Assembly (NCBI GenBank): GCA_028868535.1
Contig: JAGWUH010000009.1
Coordinates: forward strand, 1-64,000
DNA: 64,000 nt
Source: Sphingomonadales bacterium
GTDB taxonomy: Bacteria > Pseudomonadota > Alphaproteobacteria > Sphingomonadales > Sphingomonadaceae
Direction of reading: 5' to 3'
The translations under genes were made by a program, and so were the position numbers. The notes below the pieces were generated by a model. It was not told where the DNA came from and made no database searches. It saw only the letters and a program-made list of their open reading frames with translations. This document shows, in pieces, positions 46,541 through 55,872 of this stretch (positions within the stretch are counted from its first letter, which is position 1; each line of letters starts with the position of its first letter).

Positions 46541-46570
46541 GGGGAATCGCAGCCTTGGAGTTGGCACCTG

Positions 46571-46607
46571 TTGACACAGGTTGACAGGGTTCAGGGGCGG
46601 ATTGACG
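46571..46607 (+). repeat. TTGACA-type intergenic repeat, copy 1
   Basis: TTGACAC followed by AGGTTGACAGGG and TTCAGGGGCGGATTG. About 35 of 37 bases match copy 2 at 58231-58267. It is upstream of rplK, in the gene-free stretch 46400-46771. Confidence 0.65.
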
Positions 46608-46771
46608 GGAGCGGTGGCGGTTTTGCGGTAACGATCAGGATCGCGAGCCGGATTGAACATATCAAGAACATCCTAACGTGGCATGGCGCTGTAGGAAAGT
46701 GATTTTTCAGCGGGGCTTGCCCGATCGCCACGGCCGGGCGAGGCTGGTGCCCTGCAACGGGAGAAAACGCG

Positions 46772-47284
46772 ATGGGCAGCGAGATCGTCGAAGCGGTGCG
46801 CGACCTGCACGCGCGCTACAGCGATGCGGTGTGGCGGCACGATTACGCGAGCTTCGGCGAATGCTTCGCCGCCGATGGCGAGTGGCGGATCGGCGGGCTG
46901 GAACTGCGCGGGCGAGCGCGGATCGTCGAGGCGATCACGGCGATCCTCGGCAACAACATGCGGCGGGTGCTGATCACCTGGCAGGCACCGATCGTGCATG
47001 TCGATGGCGGCGGGCGGGTGACGGCGCGGACGATGATGCAGGAGCAGGTGGCGCGGCTGGACGGCACCGGCTACCTGGCGATCGGCCGCTATTACGAGGA
47101 ATTCGCGCACGACGACGGGCGCTGGCGCTTCGCCTGGCGGCTGTTCGAGCGGCACTATTCGGGACCGGCGGACCTTTCGGGCGAGTTTTTCGAATGGCCC
47201 GACTACGGTCCGCCACCGGCGATGCCGCCGCGCGACGCGGCATCGGGGGACTATGCGATGGCGCGGTGGGGGGTTGGGGGATAA
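46772..47284 (+). CDS. SnoaL-like domain protein
   Basis: A 170-residue NTF2-like protein: HARYSDAVWRHDYASFGECFAADGEWRIG is the usual helix-strand start of SnoaL-4-type proteins, followed by RARIVEAI and YEEFAHDDGRWRFAWRLFERHY. Gly/Pro-rich tail. Gene-free flanks on both sides suggest it is transcribed alone. The substrate is unknown. Confidence 0.82.
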   Translation: MGSEIVEAVRDLHARYSDAVWRHDYASFGECFAADGEWRIGGLELRGRARIVEAITAILGNNMRRVLITWQAPIVHVDGGGRVTARTMMQEQVARLDGTGYLAIGRYYEEFAHDDGRWRFAWRLFERHYSGPADLSGEFFEWPDYGPPPAMPPRDAASGDYAMARWGVGG

Positions 47285-47382
47285 GGGTTGCAAAGGCCTT
47301 CGGGGCAATCTTGCCTCTGTCTGCCGGCGATTCGAGCCATTTTTGGGACACGACGACGCAAGGCCCAATCAGCCGTTGCGTC

Positions 47383-47399
47383 AATTGGCCTAACCAATT
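47383..47399. promoter_or_regulatory. Palindrome upstream of the glycoside hydrolase gene
   Basis: AATTGG-CCTAA-CCAATT, a perfect 6-bp inverted repeat 29 bases before the ATG at 47428, in a locally AT-rich stretch. Dyads of this type are bound by GntR- or LacI-type regulators; no regulator gene is adjacent. Confidence 0.4.
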
Positions 47400-47427
47400 A
47401 AGCCATGCCCCCTGTCAAGGGATCGTC

Positions 47428-48993
47428 ATGACGCGCGCGTTGATTTGCGGCTGCTTGCTGCTCTGGTCCATCCAACCGGCCCATGCATCGACGGCGGGGC
47501 CTCTTGTCCTTTCGGCCGGTCGCATGCCGGCCGTGGCGAGAGTCGATCCGCGGTTTCAATCCTACAATGTCGAGATGGCGGAGATCGTCGGCGGACGCTT
47601 CTGGGCCCCGTACCCGAAACCGGGCGCCGCCGAGGACATGACAAGCGCGGGATCGGCCGGAACCCTGGGGTTCGATGCCGGCCTGTTCCGCCAGCGCCCC
47701 CCTGTCGACCTGGCGAACCCGCGCCTGCGAAACCTCGCCAGGGCGCTGGGACAGGTCTACATCCGGGTAAGCGGTTCCTGGGCGAACAAGACCTTCTTCC
47801 AGGACGACGACCTGCCCCGGATCGCCGCGCCGCCCAAGGGCTTCGAAAACGTGCTGACGCGCGCTCAATGGCGCGGTGTCCTGGATTTCGCGAAAGCGGT
47901 GGACGGCCGGATCACGACATCGTTTGCGGTGAGCGCAGGCGCGCGGGACAGCAGTGGCGTGTGGACACCCGTCGAGGCTCGCAAGCTCCTGCGCTTTACC
48001 CGCTCGGTTGGCGGCAGGATCCATAGCGCCGAGCTGATCAACGAACCCAATCTGGGCGCAACATCGGGATTGCCCGCGGGCTACGACGCCAGCAGCTTCG
48101 CCCGCGACATCGCGGCATTCCGCAACTTCGTCAGACGCGAGGCGCCGGACCTCAGGACCGTCGGCCCCGGATCGACCGGCGAGACGGGGGTGGCCCTGTT
48201 CAACAGCCGCGGATTGGCGACGGAGGCGATGCTGAGCGCCGAGCCACGCGCCAGGTTCGACTTCTTCTCGTATCACTTCTACGGCGGGCGCTCCCAACGA
48301 TGCGCGTGCATGGCCCCGGCCAGCGCCATCCTCCCGGAAAACGCGCTGAGCGAAGAATGGCTCGGCCGCACCGACAAGGCCTTCGCCTTCTACAGGGACT
48401 TGCGCGATCGCTACATGCCGGGCGCGCCGATCTGGCTCAACGAGACGGCGCAAGCCTCGTGCGGCGGCGACAGGTGGGCGGCCAGCTTCCTCGACACGTT
48501 CCGCTACGTCGACCAGATGGGCCGTCTCGCCCGGCAGGGTGTCGCCGTCATCATGCACAACACCCTGGCGGCGAGCGACTATGGGCTGATCGACGAGCAG
48601 GGCCTGAAGCCGCGCCCGAATTACTGGGCAGCCGTGTTGTGGCGCCGCCTGATGGGCGAGGTCGTGCTCGACGCGGGGCCTTCTCGGCCGGGACTCCACA
48701 TCTACGCGCATTGCCTTCGCGGCCGCAGCGGCGGGGTCGCCATCGTGGCGATCAATCTCGATCGAACGCAACCGGCCCGCGTGGCGCTGGCCGGGGCGGC
48801 CGAGCGCTACATGCTTACCGCGGACCAGCTTTCAAGCGAAACGGTGATGGTGAATGGCAGGCCGTTGATGCTCGCCGGCGACGACCTCCCTGCGATCCGC
48901 AGCGAGACAGTCGAAGCCGGTCACATCGCATTGCCCCCCGCCAGCATCAGCTTCCTGTCGGCACCCAGGGCTGCAAACAGGGCCTGTCGATAG
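47428..48993 (+). CDS. GH79-like (heparanase/glucuronidase-type) exported glycoside hydrolase
   Basis: A 521-residue protein: signal peptide (LICGCLLLWSIQPAHAS), a TIM-barrel with the clan GH-A acid/base in AELINEPNL (about residue 208) and a probable nucleophile Glu in IWLNETAQASCGG (about 337), then a beta domain from about residue 425. The family cleaves uronic-acid or glucuronide linkages. The longer ORF starts 750 bases upstream inside a different gene; ATG 47428 with AAGGGA upstream is used. No transporter or regulator is next to it. Confidence 0.8.
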   Translation: MTRALICGCLLLWSIQPAHASTAGPLVLSAGRMPAVARVDPRFQSYNVEMAEIVGGRFWAPYPKPGAAEDMTSAGSAGTLGFDAGLFRQRPPVDLANPRLRNLARALGQVYIRVSGSWANKTFFQDDDLPRIAAPPKGFENVLTRAQWRGVLDFAKAVDGRITTSFAVSAGARDSSGVWTPVEARKLLRFTRSVGGRIHSAELINEPNLGATSGLPAGYDASSFARDIAAFRNFVRREAPDLRTVGPGSTGETGVALFNSRGLATEAMLSAEPRARFDFFSYHFYGGRSQRCACMAPASAILPENALSEEWLGRTDKAFAFYRDLRDRYMPGAPIWLNETAQASCGGDRWAASFLDTFRYVDQMGRLARQGVAVIMHNTLAASDYGLIDEQGLKPRPNYWAAVLWRRLMGEVVLDAGPSRPGLHIYAHCLRGRSGGVAIVAINLDRTQPARVALAGAAERYMLTADQLSSETVMVNGRPLMLAGDDLPAIRSETVEAGHIALPPASISFLSAPRAANRACR

Positions 48994-49082
48994 GCGCCGA
49001 GACCACGGCTGATCGCCCTGGCACGACATTCCGGGGCATCGCCGGTCGCGCGGATCGAGGTGACGATGGACGTCCGGCCCGG

Positions 49083-49535
49083 TCAGAGCGGCAGATTGCC
49101 GGTCTGGCGCAGCGCCTCGCCCAGGGCCAGCGCCGCCGACGAGGCGAGGTTCATCGAGCGCACTTCGGGCCGCATCGGGATGCGCACCCACGCTTCGCAG
49201 GCGGCGGCGATTTCGGGCGGGACGCCGGCGCTTTCCTTGCCGAACAGCAGGATGTCATCGGATTCGAATGCGAAGTCGTAGACCGATTGCGTGGCCTTGG
49301 TCGTCAGCAGCACCAGCCGTCGTGGGCCTGCACATGCGCGGAACGCGGCGAAGCCGGCGTGGCGGGCGATGGTGACGTGGTCGATGTAGTCCATCGCCGC
49401 GCGGCGGACGCGGCGATCGTTCCAGACGAAGCCCATCGGCTCGATCAGGTCCACCGCGACACCGAGGCAGGCGCCGAGCCGGAGCACGGCGCCGACGTTG
49501 CCGGCGATCTCGGGTTCGTAGAGGGCGATGCGCAT
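49083..49535 (-). CDS. trmL: tRNA (cytidine/uridine-34-2'-O)-methyltransferase TrmL
   Basis: Methylates the wobble base of tRNA-Leu. The 150-residue SPOUT enzyme has ALYEPEIAGNVGAVLRLGA, the trefoil-knot segment DDILLFGKESAGVP and IPMRPEVRSMNLASSAALALGEALRQ, all typical. It starts MRIALYEPE, a family standard. Confidence 0.95.
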   Translation of the reverse strand: MRIALYEPEIAGNVGAVLRLGACLGVAVDLIEPMGFVWNDRRVRRAAMDYIDHVTIARHAGFAAFRACAGPRRLVLLTTKATQSVYDFAFESDDILLFGKESAGVPPEIAAACEAWVRIPMRPEVRSMNLASSAALALGEALRQTGNLPL

Positions 49536-49608
49536 CGCCGCTGCATGGCGGCGACGATGCGCGGTGGCAAGCCTGTCAGGACCGTCTCAGGCCTGTGTCA
49601 GGCCACCC

Positions 49609-51153
49609 TCAGCCGCGGCGGGGGCCGCCGTCCTGACGGCGGCGCTGCGGCTGGCCGCCGCCGCTGCGGTTGCGCTGGCCCTGGCCCTGACCGTTGCCCT
49701 GGCCCTGACGCTGGCCGCCGCCCTGCCCGGCCGGGCGCGCGGGGCGCTGGTCCGACCGGCGCTGTTCACGCGGGGCGTCGGCGCGCTGGCCGTCGCGGCG
49801 CTGGCCGTCGCGGGCCGGCTGGGCGCGGGGGGCGTCGCGGGAGACATCGCGGGGGGCGCCTTCAGGGCGGTCACGGCGGGGGGATTCGTCGCGGCGGGGG
49901 GCGTTGCGATCGCGGCGCGGCTCATCGCGGCGGGCGCGGTGCTGGCGTTGCGGCTGCTCGTCCCCGGCGGGCTTGCGCGACGGCGCGGGCAGGCGCGCAG
50001 CCTCGACCGTGAAGTTGGCCGGGAGCGCCTGCTGGACGAGGCGCACGCCGGTGAGCTTCTCGATGTCCTTGAGGTAGGGCCGCTCGTCCGGGGCGACGAA
50101 GCTTTCGGCGATGCCATCGGCGCCGGCGCGCGCGGTGCGGCCGATGCGGTGGACGTACTGTTCGGGCACGTTCGGCATCTCGAAGTTGAAGACGTGGCTG
50201 ACGCCGGGGATGTCGATGCCGCGTGCGGCGATATCCGTGGCGACGAGCACGCGGATCGCGCCCGAGCGGAAGCCCTTGATCGCGGCGGTGCGCTGCGCCT
50301 GCGACTTGTTGCCGTGGATCGCCGCGCAGGAGATGCCGGCGGCGGCGAGGTGGCGGGTGACGCGATCGGCGCCGTGCTTGGTGCGGGTGAACACCAGCGC
50401 GAGTTCGATGCTGTTGTCGGCGAGGCCCTCGCGCAGCTTCAGCGTCAGCAGCGCCTGCTTTTCGGCCTGGTTGAGGAAGGTGACGTTCTGGACGACACGC
50501 TCGGCCGTGGTCGCCTGCGGGGTGACCTCGACGCGGACCGGGTTCTTGATGAACTGCATGCCGAGCTCGGCGATCGCCTTGGGCATGGTGGCCGAGAAGA
50601 ACAGGCTCTGGCGCTTTTCGGGGAGCAGGCGGGCGACGCGCTTGAGCGCGTGGATGAAGCCGAGGTCCATCATCTGGTCGGCCTCGTCGAGCACGAAGAT
50701 CTCGACATGGCGGAGCGTGAGCGCGCGCTGGTCGATCAGGTCGAGCAGGCGGCCGGGGGTGGCGACGAGGATGTCGGTGCCGTGGACCAGCGCGCGCGCC
50801 TGCTTGCCGACGGGGACGCCGCCGAACACGCACTGGACCTCGAGGTTCAGGTACTTGCCGTAACCGCGCATCGATTCGGCGATCTGCGCCGCCAGTTCGC
50901 GCGTCGGGGCCAGCACCAGCATGCGGCAGCCGGCGTTCTTGCGCGGCTGCGGATTGTTGGTGAGGTGGTGCAGCGAGGGCAGCGAGAACGCCGCGGTCTT
51001 GCCGGTGCCGGTCTGGGCGATGCCGAGCAGGTCGCGCCCGTCGAGCAGCGGCGGGATCGCCTTCTGCTGGATCGGCGTGGGATCGTCGTAGCCCTTGGCG
51101 GCGAGCGCGCGGGCGATGGGCTCGATCAGCCCGAGTTCGGAAAAGAAGGACAT
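49609..51153 (-). CDS. RhlE-like DEAD-box RNA helicase
   Basis: A 514-residue helicase. Motifs: Q motif [42 protein letters not shown], then domain 2 with [10 protein letters not shown]. After about residue 380 it has a long disordered tail of Arg/Asp/Gly/Gln repeats ([16 protein letters not shown]), probably for RNA binding. Such helicases act in rRNA maturation or mRNA decay in the cold. The start MSFFSELGL is standard; the longer ORF upstream is not coding. Confidence 0.94.
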   Translation of the reverse strand: MSFFSELGLIEPIARALAAKGYDDPTPIQQKAIPPLLDGRDLLGIAQTGTGKTAAFSLPSLHHLTNNPQPRKNAGCRMLVLAPTRELAAQIAESMRGYGKYLNLEVQCVFGGVPVGKQARALVHGTDILVATPGRLLDLIDQRALTLRHVEIFVLDEADQMMDLGFIHALKRVARLLPEKRQSLFFSATMPKAIAELGMQFIKNPVRVEVTPQATTAERVVQNVTFLNQAEKQALLTLKLREGLADNSIELALVFTRTKHGADRVTRHLAAAGISCAAIHGNKSQAQRTAAIKGFRSGAIRVLVATDIAARGIDIPGVSHVFNFEMPNVPEQYVHRIGRTARAGADGIAESFVAPDERPYLKDIEKLTGVRLVQQALPANFTVEAARLPAPSRKPAGDEQPQRQHRARRDEPRRDRNAPRRDESPRRDRPEGAPRDVSRDAPRAQPARDGQRRDGQRADAPREQRRSDQRPARPAGQGGGQRQGQGNGQGQGQRNRSGGGQPQRRRQDGGPRRG

Positions 51154-51505
51154 GGATGTGCTTTCGTTGGGCGCGCGCGAACAGGAGGCGCGACGCCGAG
51201 GGGGCTTGTTGATGCCGCCCCGCGTGAAGAAGGAAGCTTCGGGTTCGGATGCGACGCCTGCCATGGCGGCCCGATCGGGCCTCACGCTGCATGGCGGAAT
51301 GCGCACCGGGATGGGCGCACGGGGTCGCTGCTGGGGCCAGTTAATGCAAATTGCGCCGGAAAGCAAGAAAATTCCACGCAGCGGCATTTCGTCGCGGGAC
51401 GGGACCGCCCTGGCCGGGGCGAAGGCCGTTCATCGGGGGTTGTGGATCGCGGCTCCAGCAGGGACATTGGTGCGAGGACATCCCTTGCAACGACAGGAGT
51501 TCGAC

Positions 51506-51952
51506 ATGCGCAAGACCCTTCTCGCCGCCGCGCTGGTGGCGCTGACCCTGCCGGCGGCGGCGCCGGCACTGGCCGATCCGCCGCCGTGGGCCCCGGCCCA
51601 TGGCCATCGGGACCATGATCGTGGCGACTGGGATCGTGGCGATCGCGATCGTGGGGATTGGCGCGGTGACGATCGGCGCGACTGGCGTGGCCAGTATCGC
51701 CAAGATCGCCGCGACTGGGGCCGGCGCGACCGGGTGATGACCCGCAACGACCGCATCTGGTATGCCAACGGCGGCTATCACTGCCGGCGCAGCGACGGCA
51801 CCACCGGCACGATCGTCGGCGCGGCGCTGGGCGGGCTGCTGGGCAATTCGCTGGCGGGGCGCGGCGATCGCACGCTGGGGACGCTGCTCGGCGTGGCCGG
51901 CGGCGCGGTGCTCGGCCGGTCGATCGATCGCGGCGACGTGGTTTGCCGCTGA
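51506..51952 (+). CDS. Exported glycine-zipper protein with DRGDW repeats
   Basis: A 148-residue protein: signal peptide (LLAAALVALTLPAAAPALA), a His/Asp/Arg/Gly/Trp repeat region (about residues 30-75, DRGDWDRGDRDRGDW), then a glycine-zipper 2TM segment (GTIVGAALGGLLGNSLAG and GTLLGVAGGAVLG) with two Cys (YHC and a C-terminal VVC). It resembles RcnB or 17-kDa surface antigen-like envelope proteins. AGGAG six bases before ATG. I see no promoter in the roughly 350-base gap upstream (51154-51505). Confidence 0.8.
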   Translation: MRKTLLAAALVALTLPAAAPALADPPPWAPAHGHRDHDRGDWDRGDRDRGDWRGDDRRDWRGQYRQDRRDWGRRDRVMTRNDRIWYANGGYHCRRSDGTTGTIVGAALGGLLGNSLAGRGDRTLGTLLGVAGGAVLGRSIDRGDVVCR

Positions 51953-51961
51953 TCCGGGAAC

Positions 51962-51977
51962 GGGGGCGCGAGCCCCC
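51962..51977 (+). terminator. Possible weak terminator
   Basis: GGGGGC-GCGA-GCCCCC, a 6-bp stem with GCGA loop, followed by TTCCCTT, ten bases after the glycine-zipper gene. Confidence 0.45.
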
Positions 51978-52013
51978 TTCCCTTGCCCCTGCCACTGTGC
52001 TTTGCCGGGCGGG

Positions 52014-52775
52014 ATGGAAAAGCCCGCAGTCCTGATTACCGGTGGCGCCAAGCGCATCGGCTCGCGCATCGCCCGCAAGCTCGGCGCGGCGGGCTGGCAC
52101 GTGGTGATCCATTACGGCCGGTCGCGGGCCGATGCCGAGGCGCTGGCCGCGCAACTGCCATCCGCCGAATGCGTATCCTGCGACCTGGCCGACAGCGCCG
52201 CGGCGGTGGCGATGGTGCGGGCGCTGGCGGTGCGGCTGGGCGACTGGCGGATGTTGGTCAACTCGGCGGCGGTGTTCCGGTTCGACGACGGCACGGCGAT
52301 CGACGACGGGGTCCACGACGAGGCGATGGTGGTGAACGCGCGCACGCCGGCGATGCTGACGCAGGCCTTCCTGGCCCACGCCCGCGCGGCCGGCGGGCGG
52401 CGCGTCATCAGCCTGACCGACATGAAGCTGGCAAATCCCAACCCGGACTTCTTCTCCTATTCGATGGCCAAGGCGGCGCTGGCGATGGCGGTGCGGATGC
52501 AGGCGATGGCCGGTGGCGCCGCGGGCAATGGCGGCGACCGAATCTATGCGCTGGCGCCCGGGGCGATGCTGCCGAGCCACGACCAGCGCCCCGAGGAGCA
52601 TGAGACCAGCGGCCGGATGAACCTGCTGTCGCGGCTGACCGACCCGGACGAGCTGGCCGACGCGGCGCTGTGGCTGAGCGAGGGCTGGCTGGCCAGCGGC
52701 GAGACGCTTTTCGTCGATTCGGGGCAGCACCTGCTGGCGCAGCCGCGCGACGTGCTTTACCTGGCGCGGGCATGA
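52014..52775 (+). CDS. SDR family oxidoreductase (FolM/pteridine-reductase-like)
   Basis: A 253-residue SDR: VLITGGAKRIGSRIARKL binds NAD(P), followed by HYGRSRADAEAL (a Tyr/Arg-rich pteridine-reductase-like loop), NSAAVFR, the catalytic Ser (ISLTDMK) and YSMAKAAL. The resemblance to dihydromonapterin/pteridine reductases is tentative. Its stop overlaps the next ATG (ATGA). Confidence 0.85.
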   Translation: MEKPAVLITGGAKRIGSRIARKLGAAGWHVVIHYGRSRADAEALAAQLPSAECVSCDLADSAAAVAMVRALAVRLGDWRMLVNSAAVFRFDDGTAIDDGVHDEAMVVNARTPAMLTQAFLAHARAAGGRRVISLTDMKLANPNPDFFSYSMAKAALAMAVRMQAMAGGAAGNGGDRIYALAPGAMLPSHDQRPEEHETSGRMNLLSRLTDPDELADAALWLSEGWLASGETLFVDSGQHLLAQPRDVLYLARA

Positions 52776-53353
52776 TGGAAGCCTTTTTCGTATCGCTGTC
52801 GGTCGTCGCGCTCGCCGAGATCGGCGACAAGACCATGCTGCTGGCGATCGTGCTGGCGACGCGGCTGCGCGCGCCGGCGCAGATCGTCGCCGGCATCCTC
52901 GCGGCGACCATCGCCAACCACCTGCTGGCGGCATTCGTCGGCGTCGAGCTGGCGGGGGTGCTGGAAGCGCGCTGGTTCCGGATCGCGGTGGCGCTGGGGT
53001 TCATCGCGATGGCGCTGTGGACGCTGGTGCCGGACAAGCTCGACGACGACGAGGACGGGCTGGTCAAGCGGCGCGGCAGCGCGTTCCTGACGACGCTGGT
53101 GTCGTTCTTCATCGTCGAGATGGGCGACAAGACGCAGGTCGCGACGATCGCGCTGGGCGCGCACTATCACAGCGTGATGGTGGTGGCGGCGGGGACGACG
53201 GTGGGGATGCTGCTGGTCAACGGCCCGTCGGTCTATCTCGGCGACCGGCTGATGCGGAAGGTGTCGATGCGGGCGGCGCACCTGGCGGCGGCTGCGCTGT
53301 TCGCGGTCCTGGGGGTCTGGCAACTCGTCTCGGTGCTGCAAGGGCAAGCGTAA
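52772..53353 (+). CDS. TMEM165/GDT1 family cation exporter
   Basis: A 193-residue membrane protein of six helices in two repeats, each with the family signature ExGDKT: AEIGDKTMLLAI near residue 15 and VEMGDKTQVATIA near residue 114. Relatives move Mn2+ or Ca2+ against H+ (MneA/MntX in bacteria). Its ATG overlaps the SDR stop; it ends about 67 bases before argG. Confidence 0.94.
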   Translation: MMEAFFVSLSVVALAEIGDKTMLLAIVLATRLRAPAQIVAGILAATIANHLLAAFVGVELAGVLEARWFRIAVALGFIAMALWTLVPDKLDDDEDGLVKRRGSAFLTTLVSFFIVEMGDKTQVATIALGAHYHSVMVVAAGTTVGMLLVNGPSVYLGDRLMRKVSMRAAHLAAAALFAVLGVWQLVSVLQGQA

Positions 53354-53419
53354 CGGTTGCGGGGGGCGGGCTGGCCTGATAGGCGCCCCGCGAAATTTCC
53401 CATTCCCCGGAGCTGCGCC

Positions 53420-54655
53420 ATGTCGGACATCAAGAACGTCGTACCCAAGAAGGTCGTTCTGGCCTATTCGGGCGGCCTCGACACCTCGGTCATCCTCAAG
53501 TGGCTGCAGGTGACGTACAACTGCGAGGTGGTGACCTTCACCGCCGACCTCGGCCAGGGCGAGGAGCTGGAGCCGGCGCGCGCCAAGGCGCGGCTGATGG
53601 GCGTGCCCGACGCGAACATCTACATTGATGACCTGCGCGAGGAGTTCGTGCGCGATTTCGTCTTTCCGATGATGCGCGCCAATGCCCGCTACGAGGGCGA
53701 CTACCTGCTGGGCACGTCGATCGCGCGGCCGCTGATTTCCAAGCGGCTGATCGAGATCGCGCGGGAAACCGGCGCCGATGCCGTGGCGCATGGCGCGACC
53801 GGCAAGGGCAACGACCAGGTTCGCTTCGAGCTTTCCGCCTATGCGCTGGAGCCGGGCATCAAGGTGATCGCGCCGTGGCGCGAGTGGGACCTGACCAGCC
53901 GTACCGCGCTGATCGCGTGGGCCGAGCAGCACCAGATCCCGGTGCCCAAGGACAAGCGCGGGGAAAGCCCGTTCTCCACCGACGCGAACCTGCTGCACAC
54001 CTCGTCCGAGGGCAAGGTGCTGGAGAACCCGTGGGAGGAGACTCCGGACTATGTCTATTCGCGCACGGTCAATCCCGAGGACGCGCCCGACCAGCCGGAA
54101 TACGTGACGATCGATTTCGCGCGCGGTGACGGCGTGGCCCTCAACGGCGAGGCGATGAGCCCGGCGACGTTGCTGACCGCGCTGAACGAGCTGGGGCGAA
54201 AGCATGGCATCGGGCGGCTCGATCTCGTCGAGAACCGGTTCGTCGGCATGAAGTCGCGCGGGATGTACGAGACGCCGGGCGGCACGATCTATGCGATCGC
54301 GCACCGCGGCATCGAGAGCATCACGCTCGATCGCGGGGCGGCACACCTCAAGGACGAGCTGATGCCGAAGTATGCCGAGCTGATCTACAACGGCTTCTGG
54401 TTCGCGCCGGAGCGCGAGATGCTGCAGGCGGCGATCGACCACAGCCAGGCGCGGGTGAACGGCACGGTGCGGCTGAAGCTGTACAAGGGCGGCTGCTATG
54501 TCGTCGGCCGCAAGTCGCCCGACAGCCTTTATTCGGAGCGGCACGTGACGTTCGAGGATGATGCCGGCGCCTATGACCAGAAGGACGCAGCCGGGTTCAT
54601 CAAGCTGAACGCGCTGCGGTTGCGGTTGCTGGCACAGCGCGATTCGCGCGGCTGA
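53420..54655 (+). CDS. argG: Argininosuccinate synthase
   Basis: Condenses citrulline and aspartate in arginine synthesis. The 411-residue protein has the ATP PP-loop [19 protein letters not shown], the substrate block [19 protein letters not shown] and [15 protein letters not shown]-like signature ([15 protein letters not shown]). The start [11 protein letters not shown] is standard. The region downstream lacks protein genes for 1.5 kb. Confidence 0.98.
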   Translation: MSDIKNVVPKKVVLAYSGGLDTSVILKWLQVTYNCEVVTFTADLGQGEELEPARAKARLMGVPDANIYIDDLREEFVRDFVFPMMRANARYEGDYLLGTSIARPLISKRLIEIARETGADAVAHGATGKGNDQVRFELSAYALEPGIKVIAPWREWDLTSRTALIAWAEQHQIPVPKDKRGESPFSTDANLLHTSSEGKVLENPWEETPDYVYSRTVNPEDAPDQPEYVTIDFARGDGVALNGEAMSPATLLTALNELGRKHGIGRLDLVENRFVGMKSRGMYETPGGTIYAIAHRGIESITLDRGAAHLKDELMPKYAELIYNGFWFAPEREMLQAAIDHSQARVNGTVRLKLYKGGCYVVGRKSPDSLYSERHVTFEDDAGAYDQKDAAGFIKLNALRLRLLAQRDSRG

Positions 54656-54716
54656 TCGACCCGGCGGCGACACGGCAAGCGGCGGCGCGGTGGTTGTCCA
54701 CCGCTGCGTCGGCGGC

Positions 54717-54725
54717 TGTGGATAA
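54717..54725 (-). promoter_or_regulatory. Perfect DnaA-box sequence
   Basis: TGTGGATAA is the reverse complement of TTATCCACA. A second, degenerate inverse copy, TTGTCCACC, lies about 24 bases upstream. Two boxes alone do not make an origin. Confidence 0.3.
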
Positions 54726-54877
54726 GTCATGCAGATTCTGCTTGCGCGACTCGGGGACGAGGCGCAGCATTCTCCCTGTCGAGAGCAGGAAACGCTGCGG
54801 AAAGCGGGCTTCAAACCCCTGATTTTCCGAAACGATCCTTGCTCGAGAAGCTGAGCATTCGCACTGGATTTCGATCA

Positions 54878-55604
54878 ACCGAAGCGCGCGCGAGCGCGGT
54901 TTCGGTGGCGGTGGAGATGTGGGGCGAATGGGCAGATCCGGTGGCTCAGGCTGCCGGGAATGCAGGAATGCGAAGGAGCCATGCCGGACCGTGGACGCGC
55001 AAGCGTCGGGCGGAAAGGCGCCGGATGGCATGCGCCGCAAGGCGATGGTGCCGGAAGGAACGGCCGGGACTTGCAGGGCCGAAGGGCGCTGCGGGGAACG
55101 GTGCGGCCGCAGGGCCGAAGCCGCGAGGCTTCCGACTGCGAGCGCGCGAAAGGCGGCGCCGCGAGGCAAGCCGTCCAACGTCGGTGGCAAGGCGCAGGCA
55201 GGTGTTTCCGGCTTGAGCGACCGGGAGGCTTTTCCCTGGCGGAGGGCCGTCCGGAGCGAGTGCCAGCAGGCACTGTCAGCTGCGGCAGCCGTGCCGGCAT
55301 GGGAAAGGTCCGCGTCCACCCCAGGCCGCAAGGCCGGCGGCGGGAGCGAGGACTTCGCCGGGCCCCGGCCCGGCAGCGCGACGATCAAGGCCGCGGTGGC
55401 CGCGATCCGGATGCGGGAACCGTCCTTTCGGGGATCGGGGACGACTCCTTCGGGAGCCGATGCGGAAGGAGCCGCGGCAAGGGCTGGCAGACCGCAAGGA
55501 AGCCGGCCATTCGCCGGACGCCGGGTCGAAGCGTGACGAAGGACAAGCACCGACGCCAGTGGTGGGACGAGAGTGGGGGCCGGCAGCGATGTCGGCCCCC
55601 ATTT
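54878..55604 (+). ncRNA. Candidate large structured non-coding RNA downstream of argG
   Basis: About 730 bases with no credible protein gene but many perfect hairpins. On the plus strand: TCCGGTGGCTC (54937-54947) pairs with 54976-54988; GACGC-GCAA-GCGTC (54994-55007); CGCC-GCAA-GGCG (55033-55044); GAAGCC-GCGA-GGCTTC (55117-55132); AGTGCC-AGCA-GGCACT (55259-55274); GGCC-GCAA-GGCC (55324-55335); ATCGG and CTCC-TTCG-GGAG nested (55434-55461); CCGGC-CATTC-GCCGG (55503-55517); and a 12-bp closing hairpin with GCGA loop (55574-55601) before TTTGCG. GNRA and UUCG loops on this strand only fix the direction. No known RNA recognised; promoter not identified. Confidence 0.5.
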
Positions 55605-55617
55605 GCGTCTGGTGGAC

Positions 55618-55657
55618 GCGAGCGGGCCATGGGCGCGAGCGGGCCATGGGCGAGCGG
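55618..55657. repeat. 17-bp tandem repeat
   Basis: GCGAGCGGGCCATGGGC occurs twice in exact tandem (55618-55634 and 55635-55651), followed by a partial unit (GAGCGG). It lies just after the candidate RNA terminator. Confidence 0.85.
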
Positions 55658-55790
55658 TTGGCGCCGGACAGCGGGATATCCGGCGTGAGGCCGGGCGGGG
55701 CATGGCTGCGTGCTGTCGGCGGGGCGGCGGGGCGAGCGGCGGGGCGGCAAGGCGCAGGTCATAGTGGCGACAGCGTCGCGCGTGATGCCC

Positions 55791-55839
55791 GGGCGATAAA
55801 GCATGGCTGGGCGGGCGATAAAGCATGGCTGGGCGGGCG
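55791..55839. repeat. 22-bp tandem repeat
   Basis: GGGCGATAAAGCATGGCTGGGC occurs twice in exact tandem (55791-55812 and 55813-55834), with a partial third unit GGGCG. It contains no gene. Confidence 0.88.
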
Positions 55840-55872
55840 TGGCGGAGCGCGGCGCGGGCGCGGCGGATCTGA

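Noticed and set aside
49528-51618. 696-residue plus-strand ORF
   Set aside because: Shadow of the DEAD-box helicase, including its repetitive tail.
54690-54900. Origin of replication
   Set aside because: Only one perfect and one degenerate DnaA box, no AT-rich unwinding region and no usual origin genes nearby.
54878-55604. tmRNA or 6S RNA as identity of the structured region
   Set aside because: No tRNA-like T arm, CCA or tag-peptide frame; far longer than 6S RNA.
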